A DNA stretch of 64,000 nucleotides from Flammeovirgaceae bacterium SG7u.111 (GTDB lineage: Bacteria > Bacteroidota > Bacteroidia > Cytophagales > Flammeovirgaceae). The notes beneath the pieces are model-generated. The model was not told where the DNA came from. It worked only from the letters and a program-made list of their open reading frames with translations, and made no database searches. The stretch is from assembly GCA_034044135.1 (NCBI GenBank), contig CP139021.1, positions 1,131,635 through 1,195,634 of the forward strand, in the 5' to 3' direction. Made by a program: the position numbers and the translations under genes. This document shows, in pieces, positions 44,701 to 52,666 of the stretch. Numbering within the stretch: position 1 is the first letter of the stretch; every line of letters begins with the position of its first letter.

Positions 44701-47700
44701 AATACAAAGACAAACAAGGAATGGTCGTACTAAAAAAGGTACAAGATGAAAACGACTTCCTTAGCACCTACTACGTCTACGACGACTATGGCAACCTCCG
44801 CTATGTACTCCCCCCAAAAGCAATGGAGGAGATGGGCGACGACTTTAGCGGCCATGACAACTTTGACACCATACTGGACGAGCTCTGCTTCAAGTACACC
44901 TACGATGCCCGCAAAAGGATGGTGGCAAAGAAAGTGCCCGGCACAGAGGGAGAAACCTATATGGTCTACGATAGGTTAGATAGGCTGGTACTCACCCAAG
45001 ATGCCGAGCAGAGGCAGCCGAACGAAGATGGCGAGCAAGAGTGGTTTTTTACCAAGTACGACATCTTTAGCCGCCCGGTGATGACGGGGATATACACTTC
45101 TTCCTTGACAAAAGAAGAGGTGCTGGCAGAGATAGAGGTAATTAACCCTACGGATTATGCAGTGCAATCCGTACGGGCAACGAATAACCCCGATCAAGTA
45201 GAAGGGAGCAACGTGAAGAGGGAAACCCACAACGGAGAAAGTACCTACTTGGCCACAAAAGAGATAGAGTTACTGCCAGGCTTTACGTTGAGCGACCCTT
45301 CTCAAGCATTCACCGCCGAGCTGACAGGGACGGTCACGCCGGAAAACGAGCAACGTGGTTATGAGATACCGCAAGATGACTTTCCACCGGCAGAAGACCT
45401 CTACATCCTTACCATTAACTATTACGACGACTATGACCTAGACAACGACGGCACGCCAGAGGAGGCATATGTCAATGTAAACGAGGCAGGCTTTATGGCA
45501 GAACAGGCAGTGACCGATAGGGTGAAAGGGCTGCTGACCGCCACCGAGGTAAGGCAATTGGGTGAGGGGGACAACGGCTTCTTGAAGACCGTGACCTTCT
45601 ACGACAGAAAAGGAAGAGTAGTACAGACCCAAGCTGAAAACCACAAAGGTGGGACGGACATCGTGACCAATGAAATTGACTTTATAGGCAATGTGACTAA
45701 ATCGCACACCCGCCATGCCAACCCCGAGTCTGAAGATAAACCCGCCACCATCGTAAAGAACTGGTTCGATTACGACCATGCCAATAGATTACTCAAGACC
45801 CGCCAAGCATTTGACCTGCAAATGGAGGCGGAAGCCGAGACCTTATCGGAAAATACCTACAATGCCTTGGGGCAGCTCGTGACCAAAGAGCACAGCGAAT
45901 TGGCTGGCGAGCCTGGTACACCTGCCTTGCAGACGGTAGACTATCAATACAACATCCGTGGCTGGCTGACCAAGATCAACGACCTGAACAATGTGAGTGA
46001 GAGCAAGCTCTTCGCCATGGAGCTGATGTACGATAATGCGGATGCCAACGCTCAGTACAACGGCAATATCGGGAGGATTAAATGGAAAACGGACCTCGAC
46101 GAGGTACAGCGCCAATACAGTTATGTCTACGACGATCTCAACCGCCTAAAATCTGCTACCTATGCGGGCAGGGCGAACGAGGACTTTAACGTACAAAATA
46201 TCAGCTACGATGCAAATGGAAATATCAAGACCCTCCAGCGATATGGCCTGACCGATTTGGGTGCTACCCCCGAGCAGCATACCTATGGGCTGGTGGACAA
46301 CTTGACCTACCAATACGACGAGGGACAGGTAAGCAATAGGCTCACCGCTGTGAGCGACGGTGCGGGACTGGCAGGCAATGCCCTCCTCGCCGACTTTAAG
46401 GATGGGAAGGATGACTCGAAAAAAGCCCTTTCGGATGAGTATAGGTATGATATGAACGGAAACCTAATCTTCGACGACAACAAGGGTATCATAAATATTG
46501 AGTACAACCACCTGAACCTGCCAGAGCTAATCGATTTTGGTTCGGGCAACCAAATTGCTTACCGTTACAATGCAACAGGCGTAAAACTACAGAAAAAGGT
46601 ATACGAAGAAGGCGTATTGGCGAAGGTGACCGATTACTTGGGCGGCTTCCACTACGAAGAGGATACCCTGCGCTTTGTACATACCGCGGAGGGAAGGGCG
46701 CTCTGGAAAGCGGAGCACCATGACCTTACACAAGACTTTGTGTACGAATACCATTACAAAGACCACCTCGGTAACCTACGGATGAGCGTAAGGAAGGGCG
46801 GTGAAGAAGCTGAATACCTTGCAACCTCCGAGCTGGACATGCAGGACTACGAGGAAGAGCAGCTTGGCTTTGAGAACATCAAGCTCACCCAGAACACGGA
46901 AGTGGCGAAAAATGGTTCGGTCTCGGCGTTGGTGGGCAACTGGGAGAACTACACCATTCCTGTTGGTCCGTACAAGCAGTTTGAGGTGGGCAAAGGTGAT
47001 GCGATCGATGCCAGCGTGTTTGTGAGGTATTTGTATAGCGCTGACCAAAACGACCACCAATCTACCTTCCCTATCGGGACGACCATGGAAAACAATTTTG
47101 TACCGGACGGGAGCAGTAGCCCGATAAGCCTTGGCTTCGGGATAAGCTCCTTGGGGAACAACGATAATGGAAACGACGAGCCCGCAGCATACATCACCAT
47201 AGAGCTTTATAACAAGGACGGGGAACTATTGGAAACCAAGACTCGCTGGGTACATGACATGGGTGGTGGCGGATGGTACAAGCTTAGCCCCTTAAGCGAG
47301 GTGACCGTAAAACAAGACGGTTATGTAAAAGTATATGTAGCAAACGAGAGCAAGACAAAAGTGTGGTTCGACGACTTGGAGATTACGCACAAAAAGGGTA
47401 TCATAGCACAGGAAAACCACTACTACCCCTTCGGTATGAACATGGCGGGGATAGAAAGGCAAGGGATACCTGACCACCTCTTCCAGTATAACGGCAAGGA
47501 GAAACAGGTAGAGTTCGGGCTGCACTGGGCGGACTATGGGGCGAGATTTTATGACGGCCAGTTGGGACGCTTTCATTCAGTTGATCCCAAGGCTGAAATT
47601 TACGTTGATTTTGGTCAGTATATTTATGCGGCAAACGACCCAATCAGGTTAGTAGATAAAAATGGTGAAGGCCCTGGAGATGGTGTCTGGGAATTTGTGA

Positions 47701-48323
47701 AAGATGCAGGAAATGCGGTCGTTGCTGTAGCTGAAACAGTACGTGATTTTGGTGCAGGTGTGGGCAATGCATGGGCTTCGAATAATACCACAATATCAAT
47801 GCCTGGGCTTGAGGTTTCCGGAGTAGATAGAATGGAACCGACTTCTTATGCAATGCAAGTCGGTCAAACCACAGGAGATTTGATAAGTGTAGCCCAGGGT
47901 GCTGCTGAAATGGTGATAGGAAGTAACATGACAGTAGGAGGAGCTACCGTGGCTGTTGTTACCTCTGAAACGGTCGTAGGTGCAGCAGCAGGTACTGGGG
48001 TTGCAGTAGCGGGCCTTGGAATAACTGCACATGGTACTAATACTGCAATGAACGGTATTAATAACCTTGCCAATAATAATGGGAGGGTTTATTCTAAAGG
48101 AAAAAAGGGTGGTTCAACCAAAGAAAATACTAAGAATCAAGGACTGGAGCGTAACTCACTAGAAAAGAGTCAAGAACAGTTAGAAGGGATCGAAGGAGCG
48201 CAACAACATCTGAAAAAACAAAAAAAAGGACAAAAACAGAATAAGATTCAGAGTACGAAAAAGAGTCAGCAAAGACTAGATAATGATCTGAAAAATATTG
48301 ATTCGCTAGATGATTTAGACTAA
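41748..48323 (+). CDS. Giant RHS/DUF6443 protein B with LRR and CARDB-like domains and variable C-terminal tip, module 1
   Basis: A 2191-residue secreted protein. Signal peptide to about residue 38; plant-type leucine-rich repeats (about 60-300, [13 protein letters not shown] units); an Ig/PKD-like segment (about 325-410); CARDB-like repeats (about 420-780, ending [12 protein letters not shown]); DUF6443 from about 788 ([26 protein letters not shown]); YD repeats; the RHS-associated core near 1891 ([16 protein letters not shown], then [25 protein letters not shown]). The tip (about 1965-2191) has a Gly/Ala-rich hydrophobic stretch and a Lys/Gln-rich helical end with no recognised toxin motif. 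The LRR segment and the tip are visibly AT-richer than the rest. The stop overlaps the start of the next gene (TAATG). Confidence 0.92.
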   Translation: MEKVKNKMLPWVRHAHAKLLLALLLLLVAAPKEKTYAQIPDEERQALMDLYYNTGGQNWTNPWDTTRLVENAWIGVYTENGRVTELQLGGRGLEGKIPASIGNLDSLKKLNLGGNLLTDTIPSSIGNLTGLTYLDLSGNNLTGFIPSAITKLSLLYILDLGGNNLSGNIPEDIGSLSSIGLLDLGGNNLNGNIPSSLCSLNNMYLLDLSSNSLSGELPSSFNQLSFLSYLYLRENNFKGHVFDLLASMNSLDIVYIDENKFEGEIPDSVFRLPNLTYLRLSYNLFSGLPKIGPTQSSLALYVHHNNFSFEDLIRHEDNITSTFWPQDSLIVNDDSLQFSVGEIMVLSTDIDSSISECSYEWYKDGILVSNERIYEKTFASEDEGIYHFKIMHSGYPSYRELTSHPITVQKRQSCINLRIERVVADYLDPDKETKPYYPGELVDLWGWIYSSGTCVTRYYVKAYLSRTTDPHDPNRIYLDSLYGARIDPSDPEDEDDHDWFQTHTTYLPLDFATADGTWYLHVIVDPDNMIPEPNEEDNIATLALPIVVPDFFPAEVGAPASVDLGSSFDVPVKVQNLRGADIAQVPVSLFISDNNSLAGADLLGTTNLKMDGNSTVDYTFEGLELPTGYVYGNAYIILAVDEDDDIGETNEGNNTLASSPMGIVLPSFDLSVSSPTVAYNGSEGHDLTVSFDLDNSQSELILFSTVKYYISANTTWDTGDQYLGATSIGKLGASSSSDLSKTLFVPASFVGNYHLIVRADADDNVPETNEGNNTASVGITLGEWNFDPNYIRTSVAQIPGLTEEEILDYASSGGETSTDKYQVQTSTQYMDGLGRPIQTVQKQMTPRGNDMVQPVVYDEFGREAVTYLPFENGNDGGYQEDPLETQRTFYNTLYGSEQGDAAFSIRSFEASPLSRVLDETGPGKSWHDLGKKVSMLSKTNLKTDGIRIWTVGTGANDLPTTSDTYEDGQLFVSETTDEENHKSLEYKDKQGMVVLKKVQDENDFLSTYYVYDDYGNLRYVLPPKAMEEMGDDFSGHDNFDTILDELCFKYTYDARKRMVAKKVPGTEGETYMVYDRLDRLVLTQDAEQRQPNEDGEQEWFFTKYDIFSRPVMTGIYTSSLTKEEVLAEIEVINPTDYAVQSVRATNNPDQVEGSNVKRETHNGESTYLATKEIELLPGFTLSDPSQAFTAELTGTVTPENEQRGYEIPQDDFPPAEDLYILTINYYDDYDLDNDGTPEEAYVNVNEAGFMAEQAVTDRVKGLLTATEVRQLGEGDNGFLKTVTFYDRKGRVVQTQAENHKGGTDIVTNEIDFIGNVTKSHTRHANPESEDKPATIVKNWFDYDHANRLLKTRQAFDLQMEAEAETLSENTYNALGQLVTKEHSELAGEPGTPALQTVDYQYNIRGWLTKINDLNNVSESKLFAMELMYDNADANAQYNGNIGRIKWKTDLDEVQRQYSYVYDDLNRLKSATYAGRANEDFNVQNISYDANGNIKTLQRYGLTDLGATPEQHTYGLVDNLTYQYDEGQVSNRLTAVSDGAGLAGNALLADFKDGKDDSKKALSDEYRYDMNGNLIFDDNKGIINIEYNHLNLPELIDFGSGNQIAYRYNATGVKLQKKVYEEGVLAKVTDYLGGFHYEEDTLRFVHTAEGRALWKAEHHDLTQDFVYEYHYKDHLGNLRMSVRKGGEEAEYLATSELDMQDYEEEQLGFENIKLTQNTEVAKNGSVSALVGNWENYTIPVGPYKQFEVGKGDAIDASVFVRYLYSADQNDHQSTFPIGTTMENNFVPDGSSSPISLGFGISSLGNNDNGNDEPAAYITIELYNKDGELLETKTRWVHDMGGGGWYKLSPLSEVTVKQDGYVKVYVANESKTKVWFDDLEITHKKGIIAQENHYYPFGMNMAGIERQGIPDHLFQYNGKEKQVEFGLHWADYGARFYDGQLGRFHSVDPKAEIYVDFGQYIYAANDPIRLVDKNGEGPGDGVWEFVKDAGNAVVAVAETVRDFGAGVGNAWASNNTTISMPGLEVSGVDRMEPTSYAMQVGQTTGDLISVAQGAAEMVIGSNMTVGGATVAVVTSETVVGAAAGTGVAVAGLGITAHGTNTAMNGINNLANNNGRVYSKGKKGGSTKENTKNQGLERNSLEKSQEQLEGIEGAQQHLKKQKKGQKQNKIQSTKKSQQRLDNDLKNIDSLDDLD

Positions 48324-48766
48324 TGAAAACTACATCAATAGAAGAACTATTTCGAGAAGCAATCTCGATTCGAAATCAAGGAGATTTACAAAAAGCTATT
48401 TCTTCTTTTGAAGAAATTATCAAAACATACCCAAATCATCCTAAAATTAGTGGAGTATTCACGCTTCTTGCAGGTGTTTATAATGACAAAGGTGCTACAC
48501 ACAATGCTATGCTAAACTTTAAAAAGGCTACTGAGTTAAATCCAAAGTCTGAATTAGCTTCTTTAGGTTTGTACTTATCATATGTGAAATTGGAAGAATA
48601 TGATAAAGCTATTGAAGAGTTGGGGCGATATCTTGATAAATATCCTGCGGAGAGATACAAAATAACTTTAGAAGAGTTACTAACTGATTTGGAACAAGGC
48701 TATGCCATTAACTATAAAGGCATTATTAAAGAATTGGCGCAGAAGAATGGTTTTAAAGTTAAATAA
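48323..48766 (+). CDS. TPR protein overlapping protein B; candidate immunity protein, module 1
   Basis: A 147-residue cytoplasmic protein made of about three TPR units (AISSFEEIIKTYPNHPK, AMLNFKKATELNPKSELA, AIEELGRYLDKYPAE). Its ATG overlaps the stop of the RHS gene by one base, implying translational coupling. Polymorphic toxin loci place the immunity gene in this position, and TPR proteins are found there in some Bacteroidota, so it is a candidate partner of the B1 tip. It is AT-rich like the tip. A weak hairpin GGCATT/AATGCC follows at 48767-48786. Other roles, such as chaperone, are possible. Confidence 0.8.
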   Translation: MKTTSIEELFREAISIRNQGDLQKAISSFEEIIKTYPNHPKISGVFTLLAGVYNDKGATHNAMLNFKKATELNPKSELASLGLYLSYVKLEEYDKAIEELGRYLDKYPAERYKITLEELLTDLEQGYAINYKGIIKELAQKNGFKVK

Positions 48767-48855
48767 GGCATTTATTTTAAAATGCCAAACTACTTGCCCA
48801 AGCATATCAATGTTTCAAGCATCCTTGGGTCAGCGTCTGCTGGAGAAGATGGTTC

Positions 48856-49121
48856 CCCACTACTCTTATGGTTTAGCAAGGGGATGGGTATAAATTTTTT
48901 CATATTTTCGATTTTGGTTTATGACCGCGAAGATGCGGTGTACGAGCTTTGACCGGATGGCGTTTATGACGGACATCTTGTGCTTGCCCTCTTCCACTTT
49001 GCGGTCATAATATTTCCGAAGCTCTCCATCCGTCCTCAGTGTGGAGAGTGCCGCCATGTGGAATATTTTCTTCAGGCCCTTGTTGGCTTTTTGCGAGACC
49101 TTGTTGCGTGAGCGGATGCTC
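48856..49121 (-). mobile_element. IS110-family remnant 1 (3' part only)
   Basis: About 265 bases matching the C-terminal end of the complete IS110 transposase 0.3 kb downstream (IRSRNKVSQKANKGLKKIF, KYYDRKVEEGKHKMSVINAI). It keeps the same terminal sequence (CCCACTACTCTTATGG) but lacks about 250 N-terminal codons. It is cut at AGCGGATGCT (49112-49121) by an IS4-type end. Confidence 0.88.
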
Positions 49122-49139
49122 AATGCTGTCAATTTAAGC
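49122..49139. mobile_element. Stray IS4-type terminal repeat
   Basis: CAATGCTGTCAATTTAAG matches the 18-bp end of the IS4-family element at 50465 with one mismatch and sits right after AGCGGATGCT, nearly the same 10-base target. The interior sequence beyond it (49140-49173) does not match either inner flank of the complete element, so it is a truncated relative. Confidence 0.75.
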
Positions 49140-49192
49140 TTTAAATTATAAAATTACGTCTAGCGCGAGTGTCCCCCAACTACTCTTATGGT

Positions 49193-50200
49193 TTAAACAA
49201 GGGGATGCGTATAATTTTTTTCATATTTCCTGTCTTGTTTGATGACCGCAAAGATACGGTGTACGAGCTTTGATCGGATGGCGTTTATGACGGACATCTT
49301 GTGCTTGCCCTCCTCCACTTTGCGGTCGTAATATTTCCGCAGGTCCCCCTTTGTCCTCAAGGTGGAGAGGGCGGCCATGTGGTATATTTTCTTCAGGCCC
49401 TTGTTGGCTTTTTGCGAGACCTTGTTGCGTGAGCGGATGCTGCTGCCCGACACATACCTGAACGGGGCGCAGCCGATGTGGCAGGCAAACTTCTTGGGGT
49501 CGTCAAATTTCTGGAAGTTTTCCGTGGCCACTATCGTGGCGATGGCCGTCTGCTTTCCCACGCCCTCCACGGAGACGATCTTGTCGAAACTGTCCTTGAT
49601 GTCCGGATCATCCTCTATCAACTGGGCTATCTGTTCCTCTATCTCATCGACCGTTTTTTTATAGGCGGCGATGAGCTTCTCCACCCTTTTTTCTTTTTCC
49701 TTGAAATATTCCTTGTCGATGAACCCTTCTTCTTGTTTCAACTGTCCCCTGTACTTTGAGAGGTCGCGCATGGCAAGGTCCCGTTCGGCGGATAGCAGCT
49801 TTAACTTGTTGATAGTCTTGGGTGTAGGCTTTACCAATCTTGCCTTGTCGGCGAACCGCTTGGCATAGCCGGCGATCCTCTCGGCATCCACCTTGTCGTC
49901 CTTTCCCCTTGTCATTCCCTGCGAGCGGGAGATGGAATAAGGTGATTCCATCCAGAGGCAAAGCCCCAGGTCCAGGGACACTTCCATCAGCTTGTTGCCG
50001 AACTGTCCTGTGTGCTCGGCACATAGCAAGGTGTCTTCTTTGCCTAGCCCGTGCTCCCTGAACAGGGACTTGAGCCCTTTGCCCAGGGCTTTCCCGTCGT
50101 TGTCCCATTTGAGGTCGATGAGCTCGCCGTGGCTGGTCAGGAGGGCCAGGTCGATGGTGTCTTTGCTGATGTCGATGCCGATAAAGTTTTTAAATTCCAT
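49193..50200 (-). CDS. IS110-family transposase (DEDD)
   Basis: A 335-residue transposase from MEFKNFIGIDISKD; nine upstream codons are not family-like. The RuvC-like DEDD domain shows GIDISKDTIDLAL (Asp), LLCAEHTGQFG (Glu) and GKDDKVDAERIAGYA (two Asp). A helical spacer precedes the C-terminal Transposase_20 domain (VSVEGVGKQTAIATI, FACHIGCAPFRYVSGSSIRSR) with its catalytic Ser. All catalytic motifs are present, so the copy may be active. Confidence 0.95.
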   Translation of the reverse strand: MEFKNFIGIDISKDTIDLALLTSHGELIDLKWDNDGKALGKGLKSLFREHGLGKEDTLLCAEHTGQFGNKLMEVSLDLGLCLWMESPYSISRSQGMTRGKDDKVDAERIAGYAKRFADKARLVKPTPKTINKLKLLSAERDLAMRDLSKYRGQLKQEEGFIDKEYFKEKEKRVEKLIAAYKKTVDEIEEQIAQLIEDDPDIKDSFDKIVSVEGVGKQTAIATIVATENFQKFDDPKKFACHIGCAPFRYVSGSSIRSRNKVSQKANKGLKKIYHMAALSTLRTKGDLRKYYDRKVEEGKHKMSVINAIRSKLVHRIFAVIKQDRKYEKNYTHPLV

Positions 50201-50454
50201 GGTTATCCGTATTTTTATGTTGGACAAAAAACCTAGAGGCCAGGGACCCGGTGCGTAGCCTAACTACCTTAACGGTGACAAACTCTTATACAGGCCTGGG
50301 CACGGGAGGGGACACGGGCATCCAGCAGTGGGATGAATCTTATTCATGGTCGGAGTTGAGTCGCCCATGCCCCCCTTGGCCAAAAGGAAATCAAGGTTTT
50401 CCAATTAAACACAATCCTTCGAATAATACAACTGCACAAATCTAAGGTGGTCGG
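50201..50454 (-). ncRNA. Possible IS110 bridge-RNA region
   Basis: In IS110-group elements the non-coding end upstream of the transposase encodes a structured bridge RNA that chooses target and donor. These 250 bases lie in that position, hold no supported gene, and include G/C-rich self-complementary stretches (for example around 50290-50320 and 50360-50385). The RNA is inferred from family knowledge; I cannot fold it here. Confidence 0.4.
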
Positions 50455-50464
50455 AGCGGACGCT

Positions 50465-51822
50465 CAATGCTGTCAACTTAAGAAAAAATGCATATATTCA
50501 TTCTAAAAGAATGGACATGGATATCTCTGCTTTTTTTCGGGGCTCAGCAGCTCGCTCACCGATACATCTTTCCAAAGGAGGCACACGCCGGAGGCTACCA
50601 GTTTTACGAGGGACAGGGTGTTTGGTTTTGAGGACATCGTGCTCATGTTGATCAACAGGGTAGTAAAAAGTATCGGGCTGGAGGTCGCCGGTTTCTTTTC
50701 CGCCCTTGGCCGCCATAAGGACGCCTCCAGGCAGGCGTTCTCCGCCGCACGGCTGAAGCTGGCGCACACGGCCTTCCTGGAGCTCAACTCGGGGCACATC
50801 GGCAGGTTCTACAAAAGCCCCCTTGTGGAGGCCTATGGGGACAATTACCTGTTGTTGGCCGTAGACGGCAGCTTGTTCCAGCTGCCCGATAGCAAGGAGC
50901 TAAAGGAGCGTTTCGGCGCATGGAAGAACAACCACGGCGAGGGCATGGCCATGGCAAGGGCGTCGGTTATCTATGACGTGCTCAACCACCAGGTGCTCTC
51001 CGCCCGCCTCTCGCCCTTGGAAAACGGGGAGGGAAAACTGTTCAGGGAACAGCACGACGGGCTGTCGATAGACAAGCCTTATATCTACCTGCTGGACCGG
51101 GGCTACCCCTCGTTCGACCTGTGCTCCCACATCAGGGCGGGCGGCGGGCATTTTGTCATCCGCTGCAAGAAGGACTTCAACAAAGGCGTCAAGGCCTTTG
51201 CAGGATCCGGGCAGGTGGACGGGCGGATAGTGCTGTCGCCGCCGACATATTATGGCAAGAAGAGGGGCGGCAAGGTGTCGAGCGATTATAAGGAGCCCCT
51301 AGAGGTACGTATCGTGAGGATAAGGCTGAAGACCGGCGGATATGAATACCTATTGACCGACCTAGGCCTTGCAAGAAAGGAACTGTCCCGCCTGTATGGG
51401 CTGAGGTGGGGAGTGGAGACGATGTTCGGCTACCTGAAGGACTGTATGGAGATAGAGAACTTCTCCTCCAAAAAAGAGGAAGGGGTGCTGCAAGATTTCC
51501 ACGCGGCGATACTGGCGGCCAACCTGATAAGGATAATCATAGACGATACGGACAAAGGGCTTGGGCAAAAAGAGGGCGGACTGTACAGATATCAGGTCAA
51601 CAGAAAAACGGCCACTGGCCTATTGAGGGGAGATGTGCTGAGGCTGTTGGCCAAGCCCCCGGAAGACTGGGCCGCCGAGATACAAAGGCTCAAAAAATAA
51701 GATATCCAGGCACAAGGTCGCCATAAAACCGGACAGGAGCTTCGAGAGGAAGAAGAAGCGGTGGAGGCAAAAGTTCAGCATCAATAAAAAAAGGGCGTTA
51801 TGACCTTAAGTTGACAGCATTG
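50465..51822 (+). mobile_element. IS4-family insertion sequence with 18-bp ends and 10-bp target duplication
   Basis: Perfect 18-bp inverted ends CAATGCTGTCAACTTAAG (50465-50482) and CTTAAGTTGACAGCATTG (51805-51822) bound a 1358-base element. The 10-base duplication AGCGGACGCT flanks it (50455-50464 and 51823-51832) and is itself near-palindromic. It holds one transposase gene. Confidence 0.93.
50511..51700 (+). CDS. IS4-family transposase, N-terminus in a second frame (T7 slippery site)
   Basis: The DDE core lies in the frame from 50618 (GTG) to 51700: LLLAVDGSLFQ (Asp), YLLDRGYPSF (Asp), and the IS4 signature YGLRWGVETMFGYLK (Y-x2-R-x3-E-x6-K). That frame is open back to about 50507 without an ATG and encodes a sensible N-terminus (SGLSSSLTDTSF, SFTRDRVFGFED). 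The only upstream ATG (50511, MDMDISAFF) is in another frame and would join it by a -1 shift at TTTTTTT (50531-50537), which is phased as a U-UUU-UUU slippery heptamer. Either programmed frameshifting makes the full protein, or a base was lost from a T8 run and the gene is damaged. Confidence 0.85.
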
Positions 51823-51875
51823 AGCGGACGCTCGTACCAGTTGGAGAACAACACGTTCTTTCTCCCTAACTCGTC

Positions 51876-51895
51876 ATTCCAACGCAAGTTGGAAT
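51876..51895. repeat. Short palindromic repeat
   Basis: ATTCCAAC-GCAA-GTTGGAAT, a perfect 8-bp hairpin in non-coding sequence after the IS4 element. The sequence type (CATTCCAAC...TTGGAATC) recurs in many genomes as a dispersed palindrome; only one copy is noticed here. Confidence 0.4.
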
Positions 51896-51960
51896 CTCCT
51901 CCCTACCTAACACAAGGCAACTTCCTTAGGAAAAAGCCCCCTGCAAAGACTGTCACAAAA

Positions 51961-51990
51961 AAAGGTGCAGGAAATACATCCTGCACCTTT
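51961..51990. terminator. Hairpin resembling a bidirectional terminator
   Basis: Stem AAAGGTGCAGG/CCTGCACCTTT (51961-51971 with 51980-51990), 8-base loop. A run of A precedes it, giving TTTTTTT on the minus strand. It probably belongs to a gene lost during IS insertions. The rest of 51833-52025 holds nothing recognisable. Confidence 0.65.
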
Positions 51991-52025
51991 TGGCTTGCTT
52001 TTACAAATTACTTCCAACTCCTTCC

Positions 52026-52113
52026 CACCGCATCTTTGCGGTTATAAACCAAGACAAGAAATATGAAAAAAATTTATACGCACTCCCTTGCTTAAACCAT
52101 AAGAGTAGTTGGG
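52026..52113 (+). mobile_element. IS110-family remnant 3 (3' end, inverted)
   Basis: About 88 bases match, in the opposite orientation, the last bases of the IS110 element (CCGCATCTTTGCGGT ... CATAAGAGTAGTTGGG). Its outer end abuts the stop codon of the small gene at 52114. With remnant 1 beyond module 1, both modules end in the same IS110 terminus. Confidence 0.85.
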
Positions 52114-52665
52114 TCAATTATTCCCTGCTGCTAACCCCACCTTTTTTCTCAATAAAGGAAATTGCTTTTTGTGCCTTTTGGCTATTAGAGGTGAGAATAT
52201 TTTAGGTTCATCAAGTGTCATGCAAGAAATGAATAACTTTTGACCACTTTTCAAACTTAAAGTCATGTATGAATAATTACCCCAATACACAAAGTTGATT
52301 CTCTTATCGTAGAGTACTGGTGATAGAAATACATCTATATATTCAATGTCATCCTTTAAAAAGACTATTTTTTCATTTTGAGAGTGTAGGGTAAAGCTTT
52401 CACCATCTGTTACCAACTCAACATCCTTAGCAAAGGAATAGTGGTTGTACCAAAAGATGAAACCAGGAAGTGAAAAAAACACCAATACGTATAAGGATAA
52501 ATAGAGGTACATATTAAGTATTTCCAACACATCAGTCTCCTTAAAATATATCAAGACTGCAGGACATCCTATGAAAACCATAATAAGATAAGGAGGTAAG
52601 AATACGTTAATTGCGTATTTCTTTCTCTTTCCCTTATCATATCTGAACCTTTTTTGTATGCTCAT
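52114..52665 (-). CDS. Two-helix membrane protein after protein B; candidate immunity protein, module 2
   Basis: A 183-residue protein with a basic N-terminus (MSIQKRFRYDKGKRKKY) and two membrane helices (about 18-42, LPPYLIMVFIGCPAVLIYF; about 50-73, MYLYLSLYVLVFFSLPGF), then a soluble beta-rich domain (FTLHSQNEKIVFLKDDIEYIDVF). It starts one base after the stop of protein B, the place of immunity genes. A membrane-embedded immunity protein would fit a pore-forming tip. Its TGA stop lies exactly at the border of an IS110 remnant, so the natural C-terminus may have been lost. No family recognised. Confidence 0.78.
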   Translation of the reverse strand: MSIQKRFRYDKGKRKKYAINVFLPPYLIMVFIGCPAVLIYFKETDVLEILNMYLYLSLYVLVFFSLPGFIFWYNHYSFAKDVELVTDGESFTLHSQNEKIVFLKDDIEYIDVFLSPVLYDKRINFVYWGNYSYMTLSLKSGQKLFISCMTLDEPKIFSPLIAKRHKKQFPLLRKKVGLAAGNN

Positions 52666-52666
52666 T

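Larger units (their letters stand above)
49174..50454 (-). mobile_element. IS110-family insertion sequence, apparently complete
   Basis: One end is set by comparison with remnants 1 and 3, which all begin CCC(A)ACTACTCTTATGG (from 49174). The element contains an intact transposase (49193-50200) and a 5' non-coding stretch. The other end is not fixed and lies between 50201 and the IS4 target duplication at 50455, or it is interrupted by that element. IS110 elements lack terminal inverted repeats, so comparison with an empty site would be needed. Confidence 0.75.

Noticed and set aside
51811-52047. Plus-strand frame of 78 codons after the IS4 element
   Set aside because: It begins in the IS4 terminal repeat and runs through non-coding palindromes and a hairpin; no protein-like content.
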